This document shows, piece by piece, positions 1 to 13,001 of a stretch of DNA of 64,000 nucleotides. The position numbers were made by a program, and so were the translations under genes. Origin of the DNA: Apostichopus japonicus (lineage: Eukaryota; Echinodermata; Holothuroidea; Aspidochirotida; Stichopodidae); NCBI RefSeq assembly GCF_037975245.1, contig NC_092562.1, positions 31,808,554-31,872,553 of the forward strand, read 5' to 3'. Within the stretch, counting starts at the first letter, position 1, and the number at the start of each line of letters is the position of its first letter. The notes below the pieces were generated by a model. It was not told the origin of the DNA and made no database searches. It saw nothing but the letters and a program-made list of their open reading frames with translations.

Positions 1-2046
1 GGACGCCCGTGTAGCAGGGACGCCCGTGTAGCAGGGACGCCCGTGTAGCAGGGACGCCCGTGTAGCAGGGCCGCCCGTGTAGCAGGGCCGCCCGTGTAGT
101 AGGGCCGCCCGTATAGTAGGGACGCCCGTTTAGTAGGGACGCCCGTGTAGTAGAGTCGCCCGTGGAGTAGAGTCGCCCGTGTAGTAGAGTCCCCCGTGGA
201 GTAGAGTCGCCCGTGTAGTAGAGACGCCCGTGTAGTAGAGACGCCCGTGGAGTAGGGACGCCCGTGTAGTAGAGTCGCCCGTGTAGTAGGGACGCCCGTG
301 TGGTAGGGACGCCCGTGTGGTAGGGACACCCGTGTAGTAGAGACGCCCGTGGAGTAGGGACGCCCGTTTAGTAGGGACGCCCGTTCAGTAGGGACGCCCA
401 TGTAGTAGAGTCTCCGTGTAGTAGAGTCGCCCGTGGAGTAGAGTCGCCCGTGTAGTAGAGTCCCCCGTGGAGTAGAGTCGCCCGTGTAGTAGAGACGCCC
501 GTGTAGTAGAGACGCCCGTGTAGTAGGGACGCCCGTGTAGTAGAGTCGCCCGTGTAGTAGAGTCGCCCGTGTAGTAGAGTCGCCCGTGTAGTAGAATCGC
601 CCGTGTAGTAGGGACGCCCGTTTAGTAGGGACGCCCGTGTAGTAGAGTCGCCCGTGTAGTAGAGTCCCCCGTGGAGTAGAGTCGCCCGTGTAGTAGAGAC
701 GCCCGTGTAGTAGAGACGCCCGTGTAGTAGGGACGCCCGTGTAGTAGAGTCGCCCGTGTAGTAGAGTCGCCCGTGTAGTAGAGTCGCCCGTGTAGTAGAG
801 TCGCTCGTGTAGTAGAGTCGCCCGTGGAGTAGAGTGGCCCGTGTAGTAGGGACGCCCGTGTAGTAGGGACGCCCGTTTAGTAGGGACGCCCATGTAGTAG
901 AGTCGCCCGTGTAGTAGAGTCGCCCGTGGAGTAGAGTCGCCCGTGGAGTAGAGTGGCCCGTGTAGTAGGGACGCCCGTGTAGTAGGGACGCCCGTTTAGT
1001 AGGGACGCCCGTGTAGTAGAGTCGCCCGTGTAGTAGAGTCGCCCGTGGAGTAGAGTCGCCCGTGGAGTAGAGTCGCCCATGGAGTAGAGTCGCCCGTGTA
1101 GTAGAGTCGCCCGTGTAGTAGGGTCGCCCGTGTAGTAGGGACGCCCGTGTAGTAGGGACGCCCGTTTAGTAGGGACGCCCGTGTAGTAGAGTCGCCCGTG
1201 TAGTAGAGTCTCCGTGTAGTAGAGTCGCCCGTGTAGTAGAGTCGCCCGTGTAGTAGAGTCGCCCGTGTAGTAGAGTCGCCCGTGTAGTAGGGACGCCCGT
1301 TTAGTAGGGACGCCCGTGTAGTAGAGTCGCCCGTGGAGTAGAGTCGCCCGTGTAGTAGAGTCCCCCGTGGAGTAGAGTCGCCCGTGTAGTAGAGACGCCC
1401 GTGTAGTAGAGACGCCCGTGTAGTAGGGACGCCCATGTAGTAGAGTCGCCCGTGTAGTAGAGTCGCCCGTGTAGTAGAGACGCCCGTGTAGTAGAGACGC
1501 CCGTGTAGTAGGGACGCCCGTGTAGTAGAGTCGCCCGTGTAGTAGAGTCGCCCGTGTAGTAGAGTCGCCCGTGGAGTAGAGTGGCCCGTGTAGTAGGGAC
1601 GCCCGTGTAGTAGGGACGCCCGTTTAGTAGGGACGCCCGTGTAGTAGAGTCGCCCGTGTAGTAGAGTCGCCCGTGGAGTAGAGTCGCCCGTGGAGTAGAG
1701 TCGCCCGTGTAGTAGAGTCGCCCGTGTAGTAGGGTCGCCCGTGTAGTAGGGACGCCCGTGTAGTAGGGACACCCGTGTAGTAGAGACGCCCGTGTAGTAG
1801 GGACGCCCGTGTAGTAGAGTCGCCCGTGTAGTAGGGACGCCCGTGTAGTAGGGTCGCCCGTGTAGTAGGGACGCCCGTGTAGTAGGGACGCCCGTTTAGT
1901 AGGGACGCCCGTGTAGTAGAGTTGCCCGTGTAGTAGAGTCTCCGTGTAGTAGAGTCGCCCGTGTAGTAGGAACGCCCGTGTAATAGAGACGCCCGTGTAG
2001 TAGGGACGCCCCTGTAGTAGGGACGCACATGTAGTAGGGAGGCCCG
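1..2046. repeat. 17-bp minisatellite array, about 120 copies
   Basis: The window opens inside a tandem array of a 17-bp unit with consensus gggacgcccgtgtagta. Common variants begin gagtcg, gagacg or gagtcc, or carry gtggagta or gtttagta in place of gtgtagta. An occasional 16-bp unit (gagtctccgtgtagta) shifts the register. Variant units recur in the same order: the gagtcccccgtgga variant begins at 187, 458, 662 and 1358, spaced by 16, 12 and 41 units (two spacings are one base short because a 16-bp unit is included). The array therefore grew partly by copying multi-unit blocks. It continues past the left edge and decays into unique sequence near 2046. Because 17 is not a multiple of three and the minus strand of the unit has no stop in any register, long open frames cross it; these are not genes. 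Confidence 0.97.
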
Positions 2047-4994
2047 ACATATTTTGGAGATATCACATTTTTAATGTATCTTCACACACAAGGATGAAGT
2101 TATTGAAGTCTAGTGATGACATCATCAACCATCAGGTACCCCAAGCCTTTGTGTTTCTTCATTTTATACACTATCTGTTTATTTTAATTGTGACAACGCT
2201 GTTTGCAACTGACCTTAAAAATGTGAAGAACAAAATACCCAAACAGAAAGTGAAAGGATTCAGATGCTAGTGTCACCATGACAACACATATTTACAAACT
2301 GAGAGCTGCCAGAAACCAGGGTATCTCCTAAACAGGTTTTGAAGGTCTCTATCATAAGAGATAAGATTATAGTTTGTGTCTAATTCTCTTTTTGAGTTTT
2401 ATCTAAGAGAATTGTCAAAGAAACAATTGCAATTATCTACAAACAAAAACAATTTATTTCTCAAAAGCGTAATATTATCACAGATGCTACCAAAACATGA
2501 TAAATTGATTGACAAGTAGAAAAGTGTAGAGGGCCTAGGCCCTACCCTGGTATCTACCATTAATATGGATGATATACTTTCTTATATTCAGAGTCAGACT
2601 AATCCATAATTGAAATATTTTACTGCTTGATACTCTCCATCTGCGTCTTCTACTTTGTACTAACTTAGAAAACACTGTGAGAAAACTAGGAATATCGTTT
2701 GCAGTCAAAATATTGCAGATCATTTTGTTCATCCCAAAGTGAGAGTAACAAATACACCAGTAATAAAATACAAAACTAATGGTGATTGACTGGAAAATGA
2801 TGACATCTTTACTTCATGAAAAGGGTATTGTTGAGTCTCCGTTTAGTGACGATAATAGTAAGGATATGGGTGCAAGGATAAGTTAGGTCATTAATGGCAC
2901 ACAAGTTAGATAAATAATATGAAAGATAAATACTTGATTGACTATCGGTCCTAGAGGAGTGGATGGTAAGAGAGGGGATGGGGGGGGGGGGGGGAAGAGG
3001 TGGGTGACAAGAACTCCAAATAGTCATCTCAAGTTCATTAATTTGTATAATTTCATATTAGCAATTCCTTATTGCAATAAAATACTATCATTTTTTTTTA
3101 AGGAAAAATCACAACATGATGGAGTAAATACAAACTAACAAGAACAAAATTGAAGAAACAGAACAAAAACTATCATCTCAAAACAGATTTATTTAGAAAA
3201 AGATATCAAGTTTGCAAGCTTTGAAAGCTTTTAGTTATATTGAGAACTTAAAAAAAATGTAATTTTTCCTCATGATAGTACAAAAACAATTATTTAAGTC
3301 ATATTTTCTATGTATGATTGTAAAACCAAAACAGTATATAAATTATATGGTTTATTTCAGGTTAAATGAAGACACAGAGAAGCTTCTTCTCTAGAACAGA
3401 CAATTGGTAACATTAAGCAAGTAGATATACGTATGATGGGTCTAACAGAGAATGTAAACCCACAAGACTTGCAAGGCATCAATTCAAGTACTGATCCCAG
3501 AAATGATCCACGCTTTGTGTACTGTCCAGGGAATATCTCCAAACTTGTAAAAAGAAACTTCACTAATTTCAAATTTTCTTCTGTTGGGCAAGATCCTATT
3601 TGTAGAGAAAGCTTGAACCTAATTAGACTGATGTTTACAACCACAAATATAAAGTTCATTTATGGCCCACAGGTGGAGGCAACGCAGGTATAGTTTTATA
3701 GCCTGGAATAAACCCATGTTGTACTTAGTGAGGAACAATAAGACCTGTCAACATACAGGGATGGGGGGGGGGGGGGAATCATGTCCGCAGACTTCCTGGA
3801 GTAATATTGTCACCTTTCATTAATGGTGGTTCTGGTCAGTACAAAGCAAACCACTCAGACTGTACGGAATATTGAGATGCAATGCTCAAGAAAGGTTACT
3901 TTCTCTCTGTGATTCAGAGTTATTTTGCCAGCAATATCTGTGAAGCTTTTAAGAGATCAAATCTGTAGTGGAGGTGGTTTAGGTGGAGGTGGTTTAACCT
4001 AGAATGATAGATCTTTAAAGCAAGGCACTTTTTTTTCTTGAGACTTGGAGCAAATACATAAAACTCCTAGAAAATAATAACTAGTGAACTTTATCTGAGA
4101 CTGATATAAATGGAGGTACTACTGTAGTCAGATGTGGAATATATTAAAGGATGAATTCTATATTTGAAAAATACCCTGCTGTTATGCAACATTGTATTTC
4201 TATAAACAATTTAAATTTTTAGGATATCACTCTTCAGTTAAAGTGACTGGACCAATAGGTCACAGTTGCTCTGATGCAACACAAAAATTAAAGGGAAAAC
4301 AAGAGATTATTATGGTCTCATGTGATGTGTTCACAATGCAGTATGACTTTGTCAAGGAAAAGTAATGTTGAATGTCATCCAAGGGTGCTCTGTTGTTCAC
4401 ATGAGGTTTAAAGAACATATTTTAGATGAGTTATTATTATTGATAGGACAATGAATTAACATTTAGGCCTGCACTGGAGAACTGTTGTCATCATCAATTT
4501 AGCCTTAGAGGAGCAATCCAGAGATCTGGCATATGTATAAGGTGAATATCTTGAAATCAAGAGAGCATTAGAATCAATACTTTCACTCAATTGTGTACTT
4601 TATCCTGGATCAGACACATCAAGACCAAACTTCTAGCCTGAGTCATCCTTCAACCCTCACCTAGGCCAGTACAGTAGGTGTGAGTATTACTAATATTATT
4701 ATTAATATCAAGGAGAAACATCATTCATTCATCACTTGGAACATTCCATTCAGCAAATTCAGTTAACACCCAATGTCACCCAAGACTGTGTTTTCCAGTA
4801 TGGTAATATTCTGATTGTTACTGAAGTAACAGCTTTTGCTATTTCAATACCTGCTTCTACATATGTTGTTTTCTATACCACTGTATTTCTGAATTGCTAG
4901 CTAACATGTTTATTGTACTTACTAACTTATTTTCTTTTATAGGCTGACTGAATTAAGTATTAACTACCAAATGCTTACATGATACCCTGTGTAT
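2047..4994. other. Intergenic, no firm gene
   Basis: This is AT-rich single-copy-looking sequence with poly-G runs near 2980-2994 and 3763-3777. The only protein-like stretch is at about 3372-3692 on the plus strand. It is preceded by a polypyrimidine-AG (acceptor-like) at 3359 and followed by a cag-gtatag donor-like sequence near 3689. I do not recognise the translation, and its frame has a stop just inside the acceptor. Confidence 0.5.
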
Positions 4995-5319
4995 ACATTG
5001 CTAGCTACCTTGTCTGTTATCTTAACATTCTTCTGTTGACATTGCTAGCTACCTTGTCTGTTATCTTAACATTCTTCTGTTGACATTGCTAGCTACCTTG
5101 TCTGTTATCTTAACATTCTTCTGTTGACATTGCTAGCTACCTTGTCTGTTGTCTTAACACGCTACTGTTGACATTGCTAGCTACCTTGTCTGTTATCTTA
5201 ACATGCTACTGTTGACATTGCTAGCTACCTTGTCTGTTATCTTAACATGCTACTGTTGACATTGCTAGCTACCTTGTCTGTTATCTTAACATGCTACTGT
5301 TGACATTGCTAGCTACCAT
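4995..5319. repeat. 44-bp minisatellite, about 7.4 copies
   Basis: Near-identical 44-bp units start acattgctagctaccttgtc and continue with tgttatcttaacatt(c/g). Early units end cttctgttg and later ones gctactgttg. The palindrome GCTAGC sits in every unit. The last unit breaks off at about 5319, where gctagctaccatgttg leads back into unique sequence. Confidence 0.95.
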
Positions 5320-5695
5320 GTTGTTTGCTTGAACAAGCTACTTTATGTAATATTTGCTTTCTAGTACATTGCTAGTACATTTACATTCTTTGTTTGACAG
5401 TATCGTTGCCATATGTCTTACTGGTATACCTTCTAGACATTTTATTCTATTATCAGCCACCTTCATACACCACAATTATAAATTTATTACTAAATCATTA
5501 CTGATATAAGATTTACAGTTGTTGCAAGCAAGGGATTAAACCAATACAGTTGCAACAAAGAAAACATGATATTTATTTAAGAGAGGAAAAGATTTACAAA
5601 ATCGTGCAAAAAGTAGCTGAAGCTAGGACTAATATTAAAGGTATGTTTGCTGTTAGTCTGTGAATACTGTACTACACTTCTTCTTGGAGAAGCAA

Positions 5696-6836
5696 CCTGC
5701 CAGTTTGGCTGTCCCTAACCAGTGATTAGGAATCCAACCATTAGCTAGGCCATATATGCTAACCTGCCAGTGTGGCTGTCCCTAACCAGTGGTTACGAAT
5801 CCCACCATTAACCATATATGTTAACAGTGTGGCTGTCCCTAACCAGTTACTAGGAATCCAACCATTGGCTAGGCTATATATGCTAACCTGCCAGTGTGGC
5901 TGTCCCTAACCAGTTACTAGGAATCCAACCATTAGCTAGGCCATATATGCTAACCTGTCAGTGTGGCTGTCCCTAACCAGTGGTTACGAATCCCACCATT
6001 AACTAGGCCATATATGCTAACCTGCCAGTTTGGCTGTCCCTAACCAGTGGTTACGAATCCCACCATTAACCATATATGTTAACAGTGTGGCTGTCCCTAA
6101 CCAGTTACTAGGAATCCAACCATTGGCTAGGCTATATATGCTAACCTGCCAGTGTGGCTGTCCCTAACCAGTTACTAGGAATCCAACCATTAGCTAGGCC
6201 ATATATGCTAACCTGCCAGTTTGGCTGTCCCTAACCAGTGGTTACGAATCCCAGCAATCAGCTAGGCTATATATGTTAACAGTGTGGCTGTCTCTTACCA
6301 GTGATTAGGAATGCACCATAAGCTAGGCCATATATGCTAACCTGCCAGTGTGGCTGTCCCTAACCAGTGACTAGGAATCCAACCATTAGCTAGGCCATAT
6401 ATGTTAACAGTGTGGCTGTCCCTAACCAGTGATTAGAAATCCCACCATTAGCTAGGCCATATATGTTAACAGTGCGGCTGTCCCTAACCAGTGATTAGGA
6501 ATCCAACCATTAGCTAGGCCATATATGTTAACAGTGTGGCTGTCCCTAACCAGTGATTAGGAATCCAACCATTTGCTAGGCCATATATGTTAACAGTGTG
6601 GCTGTCCCTAACCAGTGATTAGGAATGCAACCATTAGCTAGGCTATATATGTTAACAGTGTGGCTGTCCCTAACCAGTGACTAGGAATCCCACCATTAGC
6701 TAGGCCATATATGTTAACAGTGTGGCTGTCCCTAACCAGTGATTAGAAATCCCACCATTAGCTAGGCCATATATGTTAACCTGCCAGTGTGGCTGTCCCT
6801 AACCAGTGATTAGAGATCCAACCATTAGCCTAGGCC
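5696..6836. repeat. 62-66-bp minisatellite, about 18 copies
   Basis: Units read cagtgtggctgtccctaacc, then agt(g/t)a(t/c)taggaatcc, then accattagctaggcc and atatatgttaa. Some units carry an extra cctgc between atgctaa and cagt, giving the two unit lengths. It lies about 375 bp downstream of the 44-bp array and 270 bp from the 3' end of RNF170, separated from the 44-bp array by ordinary AT-rich DNA. It matches no known transposon that I recognise. Confidence 0.93.
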
Positions 6837-7106
6837 ATGTATGTTAGTTTAACTTTTGTTAACTTTGCTCTTGGAGAGCATGACAAGAAGCTTCAGAGAG
6901 TACATAGCATACCCAATGAACATTCTTATCCATCAGTCCTGAAAAATCAAGAAGACTTCCAAGGATCTTGGATCCATGTGAAAGTAAAGACCACAACAAA
7001 ATGCTTAGCATTAGCTTCACTTGTTACAGAACTAATTTAATAAATTGGGAACTGTTGATAATCTTAACTTATCAAATTAGCATTATGAACTATTAGTAAG
7101 TACCTG

Positions 7107-10100
7107 CTATGTATCAAAATTGCCTCGGTTGGCAATAACTCCTCTGTAAATTATTGAGACATAAATTGCAAGTAATAAAATAACAAAAACATCATCTAGA
7201 AGACCTAGGACTCCAAAGACTGCCTCTGGGATGATGTCAAGAGGTGAGATGAAGTAGAGAAGAGCTGCGACGAAACACACAAAGATCCGGAAACGAAACA
7301 TCCAAACAAGGCCACTGAAGGAGAAAAACTCTTGGAAAATATGTCTCAGCAACGTAGGCAGATCATAGATGTAGTCCATAAACTGTGAAAAGTCAAAGAA
7401 TATAGAAGAAATGAACAATTTGGGATGAAATGGGGCATAGGGCAACTATCATTAACTTGAAATATTATCAAAAATAACTATTTCAGTGCATGTTAAGAAT
7501 ACCAAACATTGTTAGAGTATGCCATGTCACGGCAGGTACCTGGGTAATGCACCAGTTCTATTGGTCAGGTACACAGTTATGAATTTACTGCCCGGTGTAA
7601 GCACTGAGAAATATTGATTTCAATTTTAAAGTAACATAGAGTTACTAAACAAACCACATGTAATAACTTTGAAGTTAAATATCTAGCTTAATGTACAGTA
7701 CAGTCACTTTAACAGAACTTAAGTTTACTGCAAGTTTGAATTTGCCAAAGGACACTATAATCTGGGCTGTTTCTTACAGGTACTGCAAATATCAAACATG
7801 TGTTCTTCAATGCCACTTTTACCAGAGGTTGACATCGACAGGTTAGCTTAAGGAGGGAATAAGACTTTTAAAGATCTGTTTTATTGGCTCCAATTATAGC
7901 ACTCTATAGCTAGGAAAGTTTATTGATTACATAATCGACCTGTCACCGTAATAAATCGACCTCAGGCTGTACAATTAGCCTGAGTAGGTTCTTAACACAA
8001 TTAGGCTCTTTTTGTAGACACTGTGGAAATATGTTCATGTCTACAGTGTAGTTAATCATACAGCGTTCACACAAATACCCTCATACAAGATAAAAATATG
8101 TGGCAAGCTGTTGCAGACTAATTGGTAAAAGAGGTCATTTTACTTCCAAGGCAGGTCTATTATGTAATCTCAAGATACGTTTCTATGATAGCATGCTATA
8201 CTGTAGTTGGGATCTATACAGCAGACCTTTAAGGAGGTGCAATATCTCTAATATCCTCTCTATCACTTAATCTCAAGAGACGTTTCCATGATAGCGTGCT
8301 ATAGTAGGGGTCTATACAGCAGACCTTTAAAGAGAGGGCAATACATATCCTCAGATCTATCACTTACTGGCCTTGATTCTCCTGAGAACCTTCGATTATA
8401 ATTATTTATGTCATCCATCATCCGATTAGCATCATCAGAATTAGGGTCCTCTTGAAAGACGGGGAAGAGAATCGTCACCTGAGGCACCAAAAGAAGAAGA
8501 GTAAACCTGTTTGCTGCCATCATACATTGTTTTTTTTTTGGTGTCAAAGTCAACAACAGAGAGATTGCTTTCCAACAACCTACAAACGATATGATCTCTA
8601 ACTCATGCCAGGCATGTTCTGATGAAGTATCTTAGCAAAAAATTAAATTGTGACTTGAGGCAACATACATATAAGTATCCTGAAATTCTACAACTAACAG
8701 CATACTAGTATTTATTGAGTTTTCACAACACAAATAACTCACCTGCTGCCTGCAGACTGGACAAGCGATGGCTCCTAACCAGTTACCATGTCTCCAGTAA
8801 GCAATTAGACAATCTCCTAAACAAAGAAACAGCAGATATTTTGCAAAACCACAAATTTGCGAGATAATACTTCAAAGCGTTAATATCTCTATTGTTATAA
8901 GTTTTAAGGGTTTTCTCTCCAAGGTACTAAAATATTGTTCTCTACTGCATTTATGATCTTAGTTATTGAAAACTTTCATGACTGCAGGGACGAATCAAGT
9001 TTCTTGATTTATGCAAAGGTGAGGCTAACTTAAACAGTTATTGATATGTAGTTTCTTTTAATTCCTAATGACCTCAAGTTCTTTAACACCTACCCTTGGC
9101 AAGGCAGTAATAACCAAAGTTTAAATCGATTTGTAAACTACTTTAACCAACTGTTTAAAAAGAGAAAATTAAGCAAAGACATACATTTTGGTAAAGGGCT
9201 GTCAAACTGTTGGGAGCATGCACTTGTTCATTTATTAATCACTGCTTCAGTAGAGAGAGTAAGTGACAGTAAAGAAGCAAGTAAACAACTCAACTTCAGC
9301 ATGCTCCTGAAGAAAAGAAGTAAAAATGTCTCACCACAGAAGACATGGCCACAATTAGTTTCAGTAGATAGTTGTCTTTCCTGAAGACAAACTGGACATG
9401 TGCCATCTACGGTATAGCTTGGACCTCTGTTTTGATTTCTTGTGTCACTTGCCCCACTTGTGTTAGCTGTTGATGCAGCATCATTGCGGTTCAAATGTTG
9501 TCTGGTTTCTTGGACCCTTTGCACATTTTCAGGATGAATTTGCTGGTGTCTGGTGAACCTGGGGGAGTAACATTAAGATGAAATCCTAAGAAGCTTGGTT
9601 GTAGGATTGTTCTTTTTTTCTTTGTGGACGAGTTCAAACAAGAATGTTACTAAGATGTATTGAAATTTGACAAACAAATATTAAATCCAATCATGAATAT
9701 TTGCATTTGATTTTGGTAGACAGATATTAACACATTGTATCGCTTAGTGGTATCATCAATTTGTCCTCTAGGGAGTATTGTATGTCGAGGCCTTTAAGGC
9801 ATGATATAAATACTGTCACAGATACCCAAAGTGTATTTGACTTCCACTTTTTAGTTATGCTGAGAGGGAGTGATGTCACAAGCTACAGGCATGAGAACTG
9901 TCCAGTTAGCTACACTGTATATTCAAGTTGTGAGAAGGAAATGAAGCCTCATTTTTAAATAGTTATTCTCCCTAAATGAGCCACTGCCCAAAACATATAT
10001 TATATAGATCATTAGTCACAACTCACATGTATCTTATGTAGTCAGGATGGGGAAGGATTTGGACTGGAACTGAGTTCACATTAGCAGCTAATGTCATACT

Positions 10101-10596
10101 TAATTTCATACTTTTCTCACTGTCTATTCTTTCTCCTACCTGCTGTACGAAAAAACTCTGTGCCTACACCCCTACATCATCGCCCACAAGATTACCACTC
10201 AAGCTTTCACAAGGTCACAAGACAAACAAGGGACTGTCCTCCTCCCCAAACTACTATCAACAAACCTAAAATTTAGGCCTCGTTGAGCAGAGGTAAGGAT
10301 GAGAGAAGTTGGCTGTTATTACACGGCAAAATGAAACACAAATTTTTAACTGTGGAAACTGAAGAAAGGAAAATATTTTATTTTCGCGAAACTAGTCCCA
10401 TTACACAGTCTAGCATACTTTAAGATAACATACGTAGACTAAAGTAAGTTAGGCCTGGTATTTTACGATGATCGTAAACAAACCTATGGAACATTGTGAC
10501 AAGAATGGGGACAATGACCACAACAACACCAACAAGTCCACGGATAACATCGTCTCCGACACCTTCAATAATCGTTCCGGATTCTGGCTCTGCCAT
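7107..10596 (-). CDS. RNF170: RNF170-type ER RING E3 ubiquitin ligase
   Basis: There are five coding exons on the minus strand: 10596-10484, 9558-9335, 8816-8743, 8478-8368 and 7382-7107. All have GT-AG borders and phases add up to 265 residues (human RNF170 is 258). An N-terminal membrane segment (about residues 20-36) is followed by a linker containing the family signature HQQIHPEN. A complete RING finger follows, with C92xxC95, C107, H109, C112, C115 and C131xxC134. The C-terminal DUF1232 region begins DLPTLLRH and contains [15 protein letters not shown], with two more membrane segments. In vertebrates RNF170 sits in the ER membrane and ubiquitinates activated IP3 receptors; that role is taken from the family. 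The start ATG at 10596 is chosen because its residues align with the human N terminus (IIEGVGDD against VIEGVSDQ). All zinc ligands are present, so the ligase should be active. Confidence 0.95.
8164..8370. repeat. Tandem duplication of about 105 bp beside an RNF170 exon
   Basis: Two diverged copies (8164-8268 and 8269-8370) share the order aatctcaaga(t/g)acgttt, atgatagc(a/g)tgctata, tctatacagcagaccttta and tctatcactta. The right copy ends in the genuine splice donor of the exon 8478-8368. The left copy has a decayed version (cacttaatc in place of cacttactgg), so it is unlikely to splice. Confidence 0.8.
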
Positions 10597-11042
10597 AAAC
10601 CGAACTTCGTCTTACCAGAGGACTTGAAGAAATTCACTGTTAAAAATAGCTGTAAAAGAAATTGTCCTAGGCCGGGAGCACCTATGTAATAACGTTGGTC
10701 TACAAGACTCACAAAGCCTGAGCATACCATATATGTGGGCATCTACAGGTGCTGACTATAAAAGCCCAAAAAGGGAAATTTTATAATTATGGGTAACTTT
10801 TGCAATCTAAAATGAAGAAAACTTTAATAAAATGTCTTTAAAAAAGTGCTATATGTCAGAACGTTCCCCGCGCACCAATTGTAGATGGTTGTGTTATTAT
10901 TACTTCCTGTTGGACAGCTTCAGTGGAATTATTGTTCCAACGCCTCACAATGATGCAACACTATCCATCATCCATCCTCCCCACCCGCAGGCCCCCTGCA
11001 TCATCAAATCGACAGGCCGTTAGTCTGAGCTATGAATATACA

Positions 11043-11414
11043 CAAGGGCGTAGGAACCGGGGGGCTGGGGGGGCGCCAGCCCCCCCCAGTGAAAAATGTG
11101 GAGGGGCGGAAGTATCATTCCGCCCCCCCGCTTCGCAAGTCAGAAAACCCCTTTTTCATTTCCAAATGAGAAAAAAAATCTCATTTGGAGCACCAAATTG
11201 CATCTAAGGCCAGGTGAAAATACAAATTAAGTTTTCAAAATGGAGTGAGTGTTGAAGTGTGCTATATTGTACCAAATTGCATTTGAGGCCACCTGGAAAT
11301 GCAAAAAATTCCAAAGGGGAGGGGGACACCCCCTCCCCTTAGACCCCTCCCCCAGGCCGGCCATCAGTCTTCAGCCCCCCCCCCCCCACTCAAAAGTACC
11401 TTCCTACGCCACTG
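11043..11414 (+). mobile_element. hAT-type MITE, family A, copy 1
   Basis: The element starts caagggcgtaggaac and ends ttcctacgccactg, giving imperfect inverted termini. It is bounded by the perfect 8-bp duplication AATATACA (11035-11042 and 11415-11422). An 8-bp target duplication is characteristic of hAT transposases. The interior has a G-rich/C-rich hairpin near each end and no coding capacity. Two relatives lie in the introns of the minus-strand gene at 28575 and 30010. Confidence 0.88.
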
Positions 11415-12827
11415 AATATACATCTGATAAATCAATAACATGCATGATTGAGGTATCTTCTTACTGGAAGAGATCTCACTGACAATATCTTATATATGTT
11501 TCGTCTGTTCATATAAATCCCCACTTAGCCTGTTTAGGCAAATGTAGCCTGCGTAGTAATTAAAAAAATGGTCAGTCATTCACTCTAAAAAAAATCAACA
11601 CGCATTTGGCACCACCGTCAAAACATTCCCTCTCATCGAGAGATTTAATCGACTCATATATGAATACAAAGTCAGTGTCTGCGAATAACTTAGAGGTCAA
11701 GAACCTGGAAATTTCTGTTAAGAAATTTAGCAATTTAAGCATAATAATGTTGGGACCATTTAATACTGATCACCGTTATAGATTTACGTCAATCAGCTAT
11801 AGTCATCGGCTATTCGATCCCTAAACGTTTTCTTTTGTTTGGAAAACAACTACTTTCTTTTAAAGAGAGAGAAAAAGAAAGTAAACAAATGAAAAATGAA
11901 AAAAAAAATCAGAAAAATGAAATAAACTGAGAAGATAATATATGACTTAGTTCTTACGAGATGATCAAATATAAGAATATACAGCCAAGGGAAAGGAAAC
12001 TTCAGAATATCATAGAAAAAGCCTACTACATGTCCAACGCAATGCCCAATTGAGTACCAAAAGCACGTGCTAATCGCATTAAAAAAACTTGTGCCGAAGT
12101 GAAAGAGTTTCATTTTGTAGTAATATTCTATTGTACGTTATGGAAACACTTCGTTTTAGAGAAAAAAACATAAAGCCATCTAAATTAGCAAATCTTTCTT
12201 TAGGGATAAACTAAAATCTCTGCCAAAAATGCCTGTTCACAATTAAGCAAGATATTAGACTTCAAGTGCGAAGACCAAACTAAATGTTCAATTGATGAAG
12301 TCTCAGCTAAAAAAAGGATACAAAATGGAGACTCGGTTTTGCCCATAAAATTAAGCCATTTATTCGTTACTTAAATGAGATCTAAGAATCAGAATTGAAA
12401 AAAGTGAATTTATGCATTGGAAAATGTTTAAAAAAGACCTTTCATAATTCTGGTAACACAATCTCTATCAGTAACGTTAAACGTAAGGCTCCACAGCGAT
12501 CAGGACTCGACACAAGGCGACCATCTGTTCGTGGAAAATCATGGACGATGGGGCAATCTGCGTACGGTGCTTCAAAGATTACTGTAGGCAGAATTTTTGT
12601 CTTGTTTTGTCAAAGTCCAAAAAAGAGTTTGACTGCTATTGTTATATTAATAACTATTTATATTCCAGTCTTCAATATATTAACTTGAAAAATATGCCAA
12701 ATTTTTAGGATGCTGCACCTCTATAAATGCTAAAATGAGTGTTTTTGCATTTAACTTGCTAGGCGGGGATCATCACTTAATGTCGTGCTCATCCAATTGT
12801 CGAAAGGGCACCCTTATTAAAAACCAA

Positions 12828-13001
12828 ACGGCTAACTCTACAGCATCTATTCCAGCATCATAATCGCATAGATTTGGTTCGATCCCAACGGCTAACTCCG
12901 CGGCGTCTATTCCAGCATGATAATCGCATAGTTTTGGCTCAATCCCAACGACTAAGTCCGCGGCATCTATTCCAGCATCATAATCGCATAGATTTGGCTC
13001 T
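12828..13001. repeat. Three tandem 60-bp units with an open minus-strand frame
   Basis: Three 60-bp units contain (t/c)ctattccagcatsataatcgcatag. Because 60 is divisible by three, the minus strand encodes a repeating 20-residue peptide around LCDYDAGIDAAELAVGIEP. The frame runs 13039-12773 (88 codons). No splice sites or homologous protein are obvious. It may be a short minisatellite or a fragment of a repetitive coding exon. Confidence 0.6.

Noticed and set aside
877-2050. Long minus-strand open frames of about 70-260 codons rich in Thr, Arg, Leu, Tyr, Gly
   Set aside because: They are by-products of the 17-bp tandem repeat, whose minus strand lacks stops in every register; all frames give the same peptide.
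12870-12890. tRNA-like B-box sequence ggttcgatccc
   Set aside because: Part of the 60-bp repeat; no cloverleaf, A box or anticodon stem can be built around it.
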